NCBI GenBank assembly: GCA_964464815.1
Contig: CAYXHF010000004.1
Location: forward strand, 35,983 to 99,982
Direction of reading: 5' to 3'
Length of the DNA: 64,000 nt
Source of the DNA: UBA11524 sp964464815
Lineage (GTDB): Bacteria > Bacillota > Clostridia > Christensenellales > Aristaeellaceae
A model generated the notes under the pieces. The model had not been told where the DNA came from. It searched no databases and was given only the letters and a program-made list of their open reading frames with translations. Positions 16,426 through 24,686 of the stretch are shown here, piece by piece. Each line of letters begins with the position of its first letter. The stretch's first letter is position 1. The translations under genes and the position numbers were made by a program.

Positions 16426-17597
16426 CCGTTTGTTTCCTTTTCCATTATATTTTCTTCCTCCTGCGCATGGCATGCCTGCCATTTTTCCAGGACGCTTTGC
16501 ATCAGCAGCATTTCCGGCAGGATGGACACTTGCTGCCCCTTCGTCTGTACGATGATTTTCTCGGCCATCTGGCGCGACCTTTCCGCCTTCTGCAAATCAT
16601 GATCGTGCAGCAGATGCACGCCATAGGCCACCACCGGCATCAACGGTATGCGCATCAGGCCCTGCACGCTCTGCTGATATTCAGGCATGACATAGTAACG
16701 AAGGCATTCGCCCTTTTCATCCGTCAGCAATTCGCACAGTGCACCCATGGCTACCATCATCTGCTTGCGCAGCACCATCATGGGCGGCTTATTGTCCAGT
16801 ATCGCATGGCATTCCTGCTTGACGCGTTCATATTCCTGCATTTCCAGCAGGCGGCAGAGACGAAGGAAGTCGATTTCGCCTTCCAATGTATTCTGCGGCA
16901 GCTCTTCGTTGACGAACCATTCCTCCGGCAAATCCTGCAAGCGCTTGCCTTGCAGATTCTCCGCATTGATGCGCAGCTGCTTCCACGCGGCATAGCGGGT
17001 CTGCTTCCGCTGACGGAGCAGGAGCAGGTTCACGCCATCGTTATTGATTATCTGGGACAGCGGCAGCAGATTGTTCAGCACGGACAGCAGCAAGCCAAGG
17101 AAAGCCGCCCACCACATCGTGCCTGCCATCGTTCCATAGCGCGGCAAGGCCACCAGCAGCGTTCCAAGCGCCAGCACAGCCGTGATCAGGATACCGCCCG
17201 CGTTATACCACCCATACGGCAAGCGGCCGTCCTGCGGCCATTCTGGCGGCACCATGACGCACTGTCCCATCGCGCCCGGCAGATGCCATGTGCCGATTTT
17301 CCACTTGTTATTCTCCGTGCGAGTCAGCTGCCACCCAAACGCCGCAAAGCTCTGCAAGCGGTATCCCGTCAGCAAGCCGCAAATCAGATGACCCACTTCG
17401 TGTATCGGTACAATCAGGATATTCACCGCGAGAATCAGCAGCAACGCCAGCCAATATGTCGCAAAGGAGTCCATGGCGAATATCCACGGCAGGAGGCTAA
17501 CGCCGATACCCACGCCGAGCAGCAAACTTGCGCCCATGCCCTTTCTGTTTGAGGACTTTTTTGTTTTCGTCTGTGCATCTGGGGCTTGCTTTTTCAT
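16422..17597 (-). CDS. Putative membrane zinc metalloprotease with HExxH motif (M50-like)
   Basis: A 391-residue membrane protein. A basic, Lys/Ser-rich N-terminus is followed by two helices, and the motif IVPIHEVGHLICGLLTGY lies at the end of a helix, as in site-2 proteases. Further helices follow, with NLLPLSQIINNDG near residue 185 resembling the NLLPxxxxDG segment that gives the third zinc ligand. A C-terminal helical, TPR-like region follows. ATG at 17597 has GGAGAA upstream; the long open frame before it is not needed. It is the first gene of a two-gene operon with its inactive paralog. Substrate unknown. Confidence 0.7.
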   Translation of the reverse strand: MKKQAPDAQTKTKKSSNRKGMGASLLLGVGIGVSLLPWIFAMDSFATYWLALLLILAVNILIVPIHEVGHLICGLLTGYRLQSFAAFGWQLTRTENNKWKIGTWHLPGAMGQCVMVPPEWPQDGRLPYGWYNAGGILITAVLALGTLLVALPRYGTMAGTMWWAAFLGLLLSVLNNLLPLSQIINNDGVNLLLLRQRKQTRYAAWKQLRINAENLQGKRLQDLPEEWFVNEELPQNTLEGEIDFLRLCRLLEMQEYERVKQECHAILDNKPPMMVLRKQMMVAMGALCELLTDEKGECLRYYVMPEYQQSVQGLMRIPLMPVVAYGVHLLHDHDLQKAERSRQMAEKIIVQTKGQQVSILPEMLLMQSVLEKWQACHAQEEENIMEKETNG

Positions 17598-17673
17598 ATC
17601 GTTTCTCCTATTCCCGGGGAATGTCTGCGTTTGCCACCGCTTCGTTCCTTTTTCCTCACAAAAGCCATAGGAT

Positions 17674-17702
17674 AGTATACCGCTTTTCCCTTTTTTCGTC
17701 AA
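17674..17702 (-). promoter_or_regulatory. Sigma-A promoter for the protease/pseudoprotease operon
   Basis: TTGACG (17697-17702), 17-bp spacer, TATACT (17674-17679) on the minus strand, divergent from the sulfur-operon promoter. Confidence 0.7.
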
Positions 17703-17752
17703 CCGGTGGGGAAGGGACAACAAAATCTCATGAAAAAAAGTCATTTTACCTA

Positions 17753-17781
17753 TTGACAAGGTAGGTTTTGCGTGGTATACT
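17753..17781 (+). promoter_or_regulatory. Sigma-A promoter for the Met/Cys leader-metY-cysK transcript
   Basis: Perfect TTGACA, 17-bp spacer, TATACT. Transcription should start near 17788, about 40 bases before the leader peptide start codon. Confidence 0.8.
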
Positions 17782-17790
17782 AAACCTACC
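17760..17790. promoter_or_regulatory. Inverted-repeat operator around the -10 box of the sulfur operon
   Basis: GGTAGGTTT (17760-17768) and AAACCTACC (17782-17790) are perfect 9-bp inverted repeats with a 13-bp centre containing the -10 box. The position is right for a repressor that blocks RNA polymerase. I do not recognise the factor. Confidence 0.55.
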
Positions 17791-17828
17791 CAAACGATAG
17801 GGAATGTATTTCGGAAGGAGGCGTTCAC

Positions 17829-17957
17829 ATGAAGGCTCGTAGCATCGCCATGATGATGATGTGCATGTGTGCTTGCCGCATGTGCATGCTTTTGCATACC
17901 TTCCTGTCCGATATGCGCTCCACCGTAGGGGAAAGGCACATCTCCGCATCACCGTAA
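17829..17957 (+). CDS. Met/Cys-rich leader peptide of the metY-cysK operon
   Basis: A 42-residue ORF with a strong GGAAGGAGG ribosome site, starting about 40 bases after the predicted transcript start. Residues 8-20 read MMMMCMCACRMCM, so 11 of 13 are Met or Cys; in all the peptide has 9 Met and 4 Cys. It lies just ahead of an intrinsic terminator and of genes that make homocysteine and cysteine. That is the layout of ribosome-mediated attenuation: scarce charged tRNA-Met or tRNA-Cys would stall the ribosome in this stretch. The stop codon lies in the loop of a 7-bp hairpin. The ORF is too short for most gene callers. The mechanism is inferred. Confidence 0.75.
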   Translation: MKARSIAMMMMCMCACRMCMLLHTFLSDMRSTVGERHISASP

Positions 17958-18018
17958 TTGCGGAGCAACGCGTGTTCACCACCGGGAGACTTCATCGGAG
18001 TCTCCCGGTGTATTTTTT
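17942..18018 (+). terminator. Attenuator: stop-codon hairpin and intrinsic terminator
   Basis: CTCCGCA (17942-17948) pairs with TGCGGAG (17959-17965) around the leader stop codon. It is followed by a perfect 12-bp stem CACCGGGAGACT/AGTCTCCCGGTG (17980-17991 with 17999-18010) and TATTTTTT. The terminator lies between the leader peptide and metY. A possible competing pairing is GCGCTCC in the late leader with GGAGC at 17962-17966, but a full antiterminator is not obvious by eye. Confidence 0.75.
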
Positions 18019-18161
18019 AGGAATAGGCAGGTGATTGTCCCTATGAAGGCTTACTTTGAAAAGCTTGTTCGGGCCAATTTCCGTTTCGGGCGAATGTGTC
18101 GTGCTTGCTCTTGTTTCTGCATTCACAACGACAACACACGCAACGAAAGGAAATGATACAT

Positions 18162-19445
18162 ATGTCTCACTATCATTTTGAAACCCTGCAACTCCATGTC
18201 GGCCAGGAACACCCCGACCCTGCAACGGATGCCCGTGCTGTGCCGATTTATCAGACGACCTCCTATGTCTTCCACAATTCTGCCCATGCGGCGGCACGCT
18301 TTGGCCTGTCCGATGCCGGAAACATCTACGGCCGCCTGACCAATTCGACACAGGATGTGCTGGAAAAGCGCGTGGCGGCGCTGGAAGGCGGCGTGGCCGC
18401 TTTGGCACTCGCATCGGGTGCGGCGGCTATTGCCTACACACTGGAGGCGCTGGGACAAAACGGCGGTCACTTTGTTGCCCAGAAGACCATTTACGGTGGC
18501 AGCTACAACCTGTTGGCACACACCCTGCCCAACTTTGGCATCACGGCCACCTTTGTCAATATTCACGATTTAGCCGAGGTCGAGGCTGCCATTCAGGACA
18601 ACACGCGCGGCATTTACATTGAGACACTTGGCAACCCGAACAGCGACATTCCGGACATTGACGCTTTGGCGGCACTGGCGCACCGTCACGGTCTGCCCCT
18701 TGTGGTCGATAACACCTTTGGCACGCCGTACCTGATTCGCCCCATTGAACACGGCGCGGACATCGTGGTGCATTCCGCCACCAAGTTCTTAGGCGGACAC
18801 GGAACAACACTCGGTGGCATCATTGTCGATTCCGGCAACTTCGACTGGACAGTCAGTGGCCACTATCCCGCGATTGCCGACGCCAACCCCAGCTATCACG
18901 GCGTATCCTTTGTCAAGGCGGCAGGCCCGGCGGCCTTTGTCACCTACATCCGCGCCATTTTGCTGCGCGATACAGGCGCGACGATTTCTCCCTTTGCCGC
19001 ATTTTTGCTCTTGCAGGGCATCGAAACGCTTTCCCTGCGTCTGGATCGCCATGTGGAAAATACAAAAAAGGTGATTGACTTCCTTGTCAACCACCCGCAG
19101 GTCGAACACGTCAATCATCCATCCCTGGCGAATCATCCCGACCATGCACTATACCAGCGGTATTTTCCGCATGGTGGCGGATCAATCTTCACCTTTGAAA
19201 TCAAAGGCGGTGTGAAAGAGGCGCACCAGTTCATCGACCATCTGGAAATCTTCTCATTGCTGGCCAACGTCGCCGACGTCAAGAGCCTGGTGATTCACCC
19301 GGCCACGACAACGCACAGTCAGCTTTCCGAGGATGAATTAGCCGATCAGGGCATTCGCCCCAACACCATTCGCCTGTCCATCGGCACGGAGCATATTGAC
19401 GATATTCTCGCCGATTTGCAAAAGGGCTTTGATGCTGTGCAATAA
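18162..19445 (+). CDS. metY: O-acetylhomoserine sulfhydrylase (PLP enzyme)
   Basis: A 427-residue enzyme of the Cys/Met metabolism PLP family, which joins O-acetylhomoserine and sulfide to make homocysteine. The start LQLHVGQEHPDPATDARAVP and IYQTTSYVF are typical of OAH sulfhydrylases. NIYGRLTNSTQDVLEKRVAA and ALASG lie in the PLP fold, and the cofactor lysine is in VHSATKFLGGHGT. The length of about 430 residues separates it from the shorter MetB/MetC group. ATG at 18162 has AAAGGAAA upstream. cysK follows after 25 bp. Expression is probably set by the leader attenuator upstream. Confidence 0.92.
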   Translation: MSHYHFETLQLHVGQEHPDPATDARAVPIYQTTSYVFHNSAHAAARFGLSDAGNIYGRLTNSTQDVLEKRVAALEGGVAALALASGAAAIAYTLEALGQNGGHFVAQKTIYGGSYNLLAHTLPNFGITATFVNIHDLAEVEAAIQDNTRGIYIETLGNPNSDIPDIDALAALAHRHGLPLVVDNTFGTPYLIRPIEHGADIVVHSATKFLGGHGTTLGGIIVDSGNFDWTVSGHYPAIADANPSYHGVSFVKAAGPAAFVTYIRAILLRDTGATISPFAAFLLLQGIETLSLRLDRHVENTKKVIDFLVNHPQVEHVNHPSLANHPDHALYQRYFPHGGGSIFTFEIKGGVKEAHQFIDHLEIFSLLANVADVKSLVIHPATTTHSQLSEDELADQGIRPNTIRLSIGTEHIDDILADLQKGFDAVQ

Positions 19446-19470
19446 TCGCAACCACAAGGAGGAAATGGCC

Positions 19471-20415
19471 ATGTCCCGCATTTTCACATCCGCCGACCAA
19501 CTGATCGGCCACACACCCTTGCTGGAGCTTACCCATATTGAGCAGGATTTCGGCCTGAAGGCCAGAATTCTGGCAAAGCTTGAAGGCTTCAATCCTGCCG
19601 GTTCGGTCAAGGACCGCATTGCAAAAGCCATGATTGACGATGCCGAGCAGCGTGGCTTGTTAACGCCCGATTCTGTCATCATTGAGCCTACCTCCGGTAA
19701 CACCGGCATCGGGCTTGCCGCCGTAGCCACAGCGCGTGGATACCGCACCATCATCGTTATGCCCGAAACCATGTCCGTGGAACGGCGTCAGCTGATGCAG
19801 GCATACGGCGCAGAGCTTGTCTTAACCGAAGGTGCAAAGGGGATGAAGGGCGCCATCGCTGCCGCCGAAGCACTTGCCGCGCAAACGCCACACAGCTTTC
19901 TGCCCGGTCAATTCGTCAATCCCGCCAACCCGAAGGCCCATCGGGAAACGACCGGCCCGGAAATTGACGCTGACACCGATGGGCATGTAGACATTTTTGT
20001 CGCGGGTGTCGGCACAGGTGGCACCATCACCGGTGTGGGAGAATATCTCAAAGCCAAGCATCCCCACATTCGCATCGTTGCTGTTGAGCCAGCTTCCTCC
20101 GCCGTGCTTTCCACGGGCGTAGCAGGGGCACACAAAATCCAGGGCATTGGCGCCGGCTTTGTGCCGGATGTCCTCAACACCAGCATCTATGACGAAATCA
20201 TTGCCGTCTCTAATGAGGATGCCTTTGCAACCGGACGGCGCATCGGCCAAAGAGAAGGTGTGCTTGTCGGCATTTCCTCCGGTGCCGCCACATGGGCCGC
20301 CATTACACTAGCCCAGCGCCCCGAAAATGAAGGCAAAACCATTGTTGTCCTCCTGCCAGATACCGGCGACCGCTATCTGTCTACACCACTCTTTTCTTCA
20401 ATCAATCACCCGTAA
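19471..20415 (+). CDS. cysK: Cysteine synthase A (O-acetylserine sulfhydrylase)
   Basis: A 314-residue PLP enzyme that makes cysteine from O-acetylserine and sulfide. The PLP lysine is in NPAGSVKDRIA near residue 42, the substrate loop is EPTSGNTGIG, and the phosphate loop is GVGTGGTITGVG. The serine of GISSGAA near the end is typical. Of two close ATGs, the one at 19471 is chosen since AAGGAGG is 8 bases upstream; the other leaves only 2 bases. Second gene of the metY operon, ended by a strong terminator. Confidence 0.95.
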   Translation: MSRIFTSADQLIGHTPLLELTHIEQDFGLKARILAKLEGFNPAGSVKDRIAKAMIDDAEQRGLLTPDSVIIEPTSGNTGIGLAAVATARGYRTIIVMPETMSVERRQLMQAYGAELVLTEGAKGMKGAIAAAEALAAQTPHSFLPGQFVNPANPKAHRETTGPEIDADTDGHVDIFVAGVGTGGTITGVGEYLKAKHPHIRIVAVEPASSAVLSTGVAGAHKIQGIGAGFVPDVLNTSIYDEIIAVSNEDAFATGRRIGQREGVLVGISSGAATWAAITLAQRPENEGKTIVVLLPDTGDRYLSTPLFSSINHP

Positions 20416-20421
20416 AAAAGG

Positions 20422-20459
20422 AACGGCTGTTACAGAATTTTCTGCAACAGCCGTTTTTC
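20422..20459. terminator. Bidirectional terminator, TTGCAGA hairpin family
   Basis: AACGGCTGTTACAGA pairs with TCTGCAACAGCCGTT (one mismatch) around a short loop, followed by TTTCTT. It serves cysK and the convergent typA. Confidence 0.85.
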
Positions 20460-22280
20460 TTACTGCTTATTACGCCACTGGCGTGCGCGGTCGCCCGCAT
20501 TCAGGATGCGCTTGCGCATGCGCAGCGTCTTCGGGGTGATTTCCAGCAGCTCATCGTCGTCGATGAACTCCAGGCACTCCTCCAGCGTCAGCGGATGGAC
20601 GGAAATCAGGCGCATCGCGTCTTCGGAAGCGGAAGCGTTGCGCATGTTGGTCACGTGCTTCTGCTTGCAGACGTTGACGACCAGATCGTCCGGACGCGCG
20701 TTCTGACCCACAATCATGCCCTCGTAGACATTTTGCTGTGCGCCGATGAACAGCGTGCCGCGCTCCTGCGCATAGAACAGGCCGTAGGAGGTCGAAACGC
20801 CGCTTTCATGCGCAACCAGTGCGCCCACGTTGCGGTGCGGAATGTCGCCCTTAATCGGCTCGTACTTCTCGAACACGGCGGACATGATGCCTTCGCCACG
20901 GGTGTCGGTCATGAACTCGCTGCGATAGCCGAACAGGCCACGGGACGGCACCAGGAATTCCAGGCGCACACGGTCCAGACCAGACATATGCTCCAGCGTA
21001 CCACGGCGGCGGCCAATCTTCTCAATAACCGCACCAGCAGACGCCTGAGGCGTATCGACGACAAGGCGCTCAATCGGCTCGCACTTCACGCCGTCAATTT
21101 CGCGATAGATGACGCGCGGCTTGGACACGGCGAACTCGTAGCCCTGACGGCGCATGTTTTCAATCAGGATGGACAGATGCAGTTCGCCACGGCCGCAAAC
21201 CTCAAAGGCATCCGTGCTGTCGGTGTCGTTGACGCGCAGGGAGACGTCCGTCTGCAACTCGCGCATCAGGCGCGCGCGCAGGTGACGGCTGGTCACATAC
21301 GTGCCTTCACGGCCGGCGAACGGAGAGTCATTGACCTGGAAGGTCATCGTGACGGTTGGTTCGCTAATCTTGACAAAGGGCAGCGCCTCGATGCATTCCG
21401 GTGCGCAAACGGTGTCACCAATGGACAAATCCGGTGCGCCGGAGAGCGCCACGATGTCGCCCATGCCAACCGTCTCCGCATCCACGCGCTTGAGGCCGTC
21501 GTACTGATACAGGCTACCCAGACGCCACTGCTGGCTGGTCACGCCAGTCTGGCTGTTGGTGTGGATGACGTTCATGCCCGCCTTGAAGGAGCCGCGCATC
21601 ACGCGACCCACGCCAATGCGGCCCACATACTCGGAGTAGTCGATGGTGGAAATCAGCACCTGTGCCGGGCCGTCGGGATCACCCTCGGGTGCGGGAATGT
21701 ACTTCAGGATGGAATCGAACAGCGGGCGCAGGTCCGTGCCGGGCGTGTCCAAATCCAGCGTCGCCGTACCCTTACGGGCGGAGACGTAGAGAATCGGGTT
21801 CTCAATCGTGCTTTCGTCTGCTTCCAGGTCAATCAGCAGGTCGAGAATCTCGCCCACGACCTCCTCGCAGCGCGCATCGGGACGGTCAATCTTGTTAATG
21901 ACAATCATGACCTTCAGCTTCAGCTCCAGCGCCTTCTTCAGCACGAAGCGCGTCTGGGGCATCGGGCCTTCAAAGCTGTCCACCAGCAGCAGCACGCCGT
22001 CCACCATCTTCAGCACGCGTTCCACTTCGCCGCCGAAGTCCGCGTGACCAGGGGTATCGACGATGTTAATCTTCGTGTTGCCATAATGCACAGCCGTGTT
22101 CTTGGCCAGAATGGTGATGCCGCGTTCACGTTCAATCGCGCCGGAGTCCATCACGCGGTCTACGGTCTGCTGATTTTCATGATACACACCGCCCTGCTTG
22201 AGCATCTGGTCAACCAGCGTGGTCTTACCATGGTCAACGTGGGCAATAATAGCAATGTTGCGAATATCTTCACGAACCAT
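20460..22280 (-). CDS. typA: Ribosome-associated GTPase TypA/BipA
   Basis: A 606-residue translational GTPase involved in ribosome assembly and stress adaptation. Motifs: G1 AHVDHGKTTL, G2 region RERGITI, G3 DTPGHADFGGEV, G4 NKIDRPDAR. The order of EF-G-like domains and the C-terminal part (GVSTSYGLFYAQERG and VGQNARPDDL) are characteristic of TypA. GGAGAG precedes the ATG. It begins 15 bp after the prfC stop, so the two GTPase genes are probably co-transcribed. Confidence 0.96.
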   Translation of the reverse strand: MVREDIRNIAIIAHVDHGKTTLVDQMLKQGGVYHENQQTVDRVMDSGAIERERGITILAKNTAVHYGNTKINIVDTPGHADFGGEVERVLKMVDGVLLLVDSFEGPMPQTRFVLKKALELKLKVMIVINKIDRPDARCEEVVGEILDLLIDLEADESTIENPILYVSARKGTATLDLDTPGTDLRPLFDSILKYIPAPEGDPDGPAQVLISTIDYSEYVGRIGVGRVMRGSFKAGMNVIHTNSQTGVTSQQWRLGSLYQYDGLKRVDAETVGMGDIVALSGAPDLSIGDTVCAPECIEALPFVKISEPTVTMTFQVNDSPFAGREGTYVTSRHLRARLMRELQTDVSLRVNDTDSTDAFEVCGRGELHLSILIENMRRQGYEFAVSKPRVIYREIDGVKCEPIERLVVDTPQASAGAVIEKIGRRRGTLEHMSGLDRVRLEFLVPSRGLFGYRSEFMTDTRGEGIMSAVFEKYEPIKGDIPHRNVGALVAHESGVSTSYGLFYAQERGTLFIGAQQNVYEGMIVGQNARPDDLVVNVCKQKHVTNMRNASASEDAMRLISVHPLTLEECLEFIDDDELLEITPKTLRMRKRILNAGDRARQWRNKQ

Positions 22281-22295
22281 TCGTTATACTCTCCT

Positions 22296-23915
22296 TTACT
22301 TTCGGTTGGCCGTTTCTGCCAGCACGAGTCCGTCGTTGTTTTCACAGGCCAGACGGATGCTCCAGTCATTTTCAAACAGCAGCACATCGCGGTCGCGGCT
22401 GTCCTTGGCACGGCCGGAGGTCGAGGTCAGCTTCAGCTGATCCACAGGCTTGGGCGTGGAGACGACCCAGCGCACATAGCGGAAGGGCATCGACTCCATG
22501 ATAATATCCACCTGATATTCCGATTTCAGGCGATGCTCCAGCACTTCAAACTGTAGCACGCCGACAACGCCGACCATGAACTCCTCGCGGCCCGTTTCGG
22601 TGCGCACGAAGGTCTGGATTGCGCCTTCCTCCGCCAGCTGGCTGATGCCCTTCTGGAACTGCTTGCGCTTCATGGAGTCCACCGGGCGCACGCGGGAGAA
22701 GAATTCCGGCGCGAAGACGGGAATATCCTCATAATGCAGCTTCGGGCCACCGGAAAGCGTATCGCCCAGCTGATAAATACCGGGATCGAACAGGCCGATG
22801 ATGTCACCAGCCCACGCTTCTTCCACCGCCTCGCGTTCATCGGCCATGAACTGCTGGGGCTGCTTGAGCGTGACGACCTTGTTCGTGCCGGAATGCCAGA
22901 CGTCCATGCCCTTTTCAAACGCGCCGGAGACAATGCGCATAAACGCCAGTCGATCGCGGTGCGCCGGATTCATGTTGGCCTGAATCTTGAAGATGAAGCC
23001 GGAGAAGTAGGGCTGCTCAGGCGTGATGTCACCCATATCGCTCTTGCGGGACAGGGGCGGCGGCGTGAATTGCAGGAAGCGCTCCAGGAACGGCTCGACG
23101 CCGAAGTTCGTCACGGCAGAGCCGAAGAACATGGGCGTCAGCTCGCCACGGCGCACCTTCTCCAAATCGAAGGCATCGCCCGCTTCATCCAGCAGGTCGA
23201 TTTCCTCCGCCAGACGGTCGCGGTAATGCTTGGCCAGCACATGCTCCAAAGCCGGATCATCAATGGCGATGTCCGTCTTCTGCACCATGGACTTGCCGTG
23301 GTCGCCGCCGGTATACAGCTCCACCAGCTTTGTATCGCGGTGATACACACCCTGGAAGTCGCCATCCGTGCCAATCGGCCAGTTGATGGGGCAGGAGCGG
23401 ATGCCCAGCACCTGTTCCAGCTCCTCCATCAGCGCGAAGGGATCCTTGGCGGCGCGGTCCATCTTGTTCACAAAGGTGAAAATCGGGATCTGACGCATGC
23501 GGCAAACCTTGAACAGCTTGATGGTCTGGGCCTCAACGCCCTTGGCCGCGTCAATCAGCATGACAGCCGCATCGGCCGCCACCAGCACGCGGTAGGTATC
23601 CTCCGAGAAGTCCTGATGGCCAGGGGTATCCAGAATGTTGATGCGGTAGCCGTCAAATTCAAACTGCATGGCAGAGGACGTGACGGAGATGCCACGCTGC
23701 TTCTCAATATCCATCCAGTCAGAGGTGGCATGCTTATCGCTCTTGCGTGCCTTCACGCTGCCGGCAGAACGAATCGCACCGCCGTAGAGCAGGAGCTTTT
23801 CCGTCAGCGTGGTCTTGCCCGCGTCCGGGTGCGAAATGATGGCAAAGGTCCGGCGCTTCTCCACCTGCTCGTGCAGCAGGTCGCGGAAGGCTGGGGTGTC
23901 ATTAGCTGGCAGCAT
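22296..23915 (-). CDS. prfC: Peptide chain release factor 3
   Basis: A 539-residue GTPase that removes RF1/RF2 from the ribosome after termination. It begins with a short tail and G1 SHPDAGKTTL, then ARKSDKHATSDWMDIEKQRG, which is diagnostic of RF3, G3 DTPGHQDFSEDT and G4 NKMDRAAKD. The C-terminal part includes GPKLHYEDIPVFAPEFF. ATG follows a perfect TAGGAGGA. First gene of the prfC-typA pair; the long non-coding stretch with DnaA boxes lies upstream. Confidence 0.95.
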   Translation of the reverse strand: MLPANDTPAFRDLLHEQVEKRRTFAIISHPDAGKTTLTEKLLLYGGAIRSAGSVKARKSDKHATSDWMDIEKQRGISVTSSAMQFEFDGYRINILDTPGHQDFSEDTYRVLVAADAAVMLIDAAKGVEAQTIKLFKVCRMRQIPIFTFVNKMDRAAKDPFALMEELEQVLGIRSCPINWPIGTDGDFQGVYHRDTKLVELYTGGDHGKSMVQKTDIAIDDPALEHVLAKHYRDRLAEEIDLLDEAGDAFDLEKVRRGELTPMFFGSAVTNFGVEPFLERFLQFTPPPLSRKSDMGDITPEQPYFSGFIFKIQANMNPAHRDRLAFMRIVSGAFEKGMDVWHSGTNKVVTLKQPQQFMADEREAVEEAWAGDIIGLFDPGIYQLGDTLSGGPKLHYEDIPVFAPEFFSRVRPVDSMKRKQFQKGISQLAEEGAIQTFVRTETGREEFMVGVVGVLQFEVLEHRLKSEYQVDIIMESMPFRYVRWVVSTPKPVDQLKLTSTSGRAKDSRDRDVLLFENDWSIRLACENNDGLVLAETANRK

Positions 23916-24156
23916 GGGGTTTCCTCCTACATATATTCACAAGTCTCCGTGTGTGTCGCCCGGAGGCATTTTCCGGCATCAAACATACACTTTGACCAAA
24001 AAAGCAGATTGTCCGACTGTTTATTTTATCGCCAAGTGCGCCGCTTGTCAAGGTGTTTTCAAGGACTTCATGGCTTTCATGGTGCTTATTTTTCCGATTT
24101 CTCCGAACCGCGCAAAAAAAGTATTTTCCTGCCGGCTTTTTTTCTGTTTCGGCATC

Positions 24157-24517
24157 TTATCCACAATTTGTCCACTTTTCATCCCCAACTCATCCACAGA
24201 TATGCCCACTTATCCACCGCCCGGAGCCCGGAAAACCTTCGTCATGGCCGCAGACGGTGCTTTTGTGATTCCAGGGGGTCTCATCGGCCATAAGTGACAA
24301 TCGCCAAAGACGATTTATGCATCGAATTTGCATGTTTATGCAATTTTTACGCCCTTTCGTCACCATTTTCTGGTTTTTCACAGAATAATCCACAGGTTTC
24401 CCTTTGGGTGGAAAACTTCTGTGGATAACCCTGTGGACAATGTGGATAAGTCCGGGAAATCCGCAGAATTTCAAGCATATTTCGACAAAAAGCTTTGTGG
24501 ATAAGCCTGTGGAAACC
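24157..24517. other. Cluster of DnaA boxes (candidate replication origin oriC)
   Basis: The roughly 770-bp gap between divergent prfC and the amidase gene has no ORF with a ribosome site but holds four perfect TTATCCACA boxes: 24157-24165 (+) and 24420-24428, 24441-24449, 24496-24504 (-). Near matches (one mismatch) lie at 24190-24198, 24210-24218, 24386-24394 and 24432-24440, and weaker ones at 24167 and 24509. Boxes point right in the left half and left in the right half. Between them (about 24300-24360) is an AT-rich stretch with two direct TTTATGCA repeats, a possible unwinding element. dnaA, dnaN and rpmH are not present, so a DnaA-titration site is an alternative. Confidence 0.65.
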
Positions 24518-24686
24518 GGGGATAAATCCCTGCTGTACACCCCCTTTTTCCCCTGAGGATAGATATACAATGCATCATCCTTCAATCGCCGATATGCCCC
24601 AAAAGCATAAACATGCGTTTGCCCATTCCCTTTCCGTCATGCCGGAGGGCTTGTCAACATACCATACACCACGGAGGTGGCTTCCT

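Noticed and set aside
17788..18161. S-box or T-box leader for metY
   Set aside because: No SAM-I core and no T-box GGTGGNACC sequence; the Met/Cys peptide plus terminator explains the region better.
20595..22556. Long plus-strand frame opposite typA
   Set aside because: Antisense shadow of a well-conserved GTPase; no domain and no ribosome site. Similar shadows opposite prfC, feoB, argS, the TPR-like and LRR genes were discarded for the same reason.
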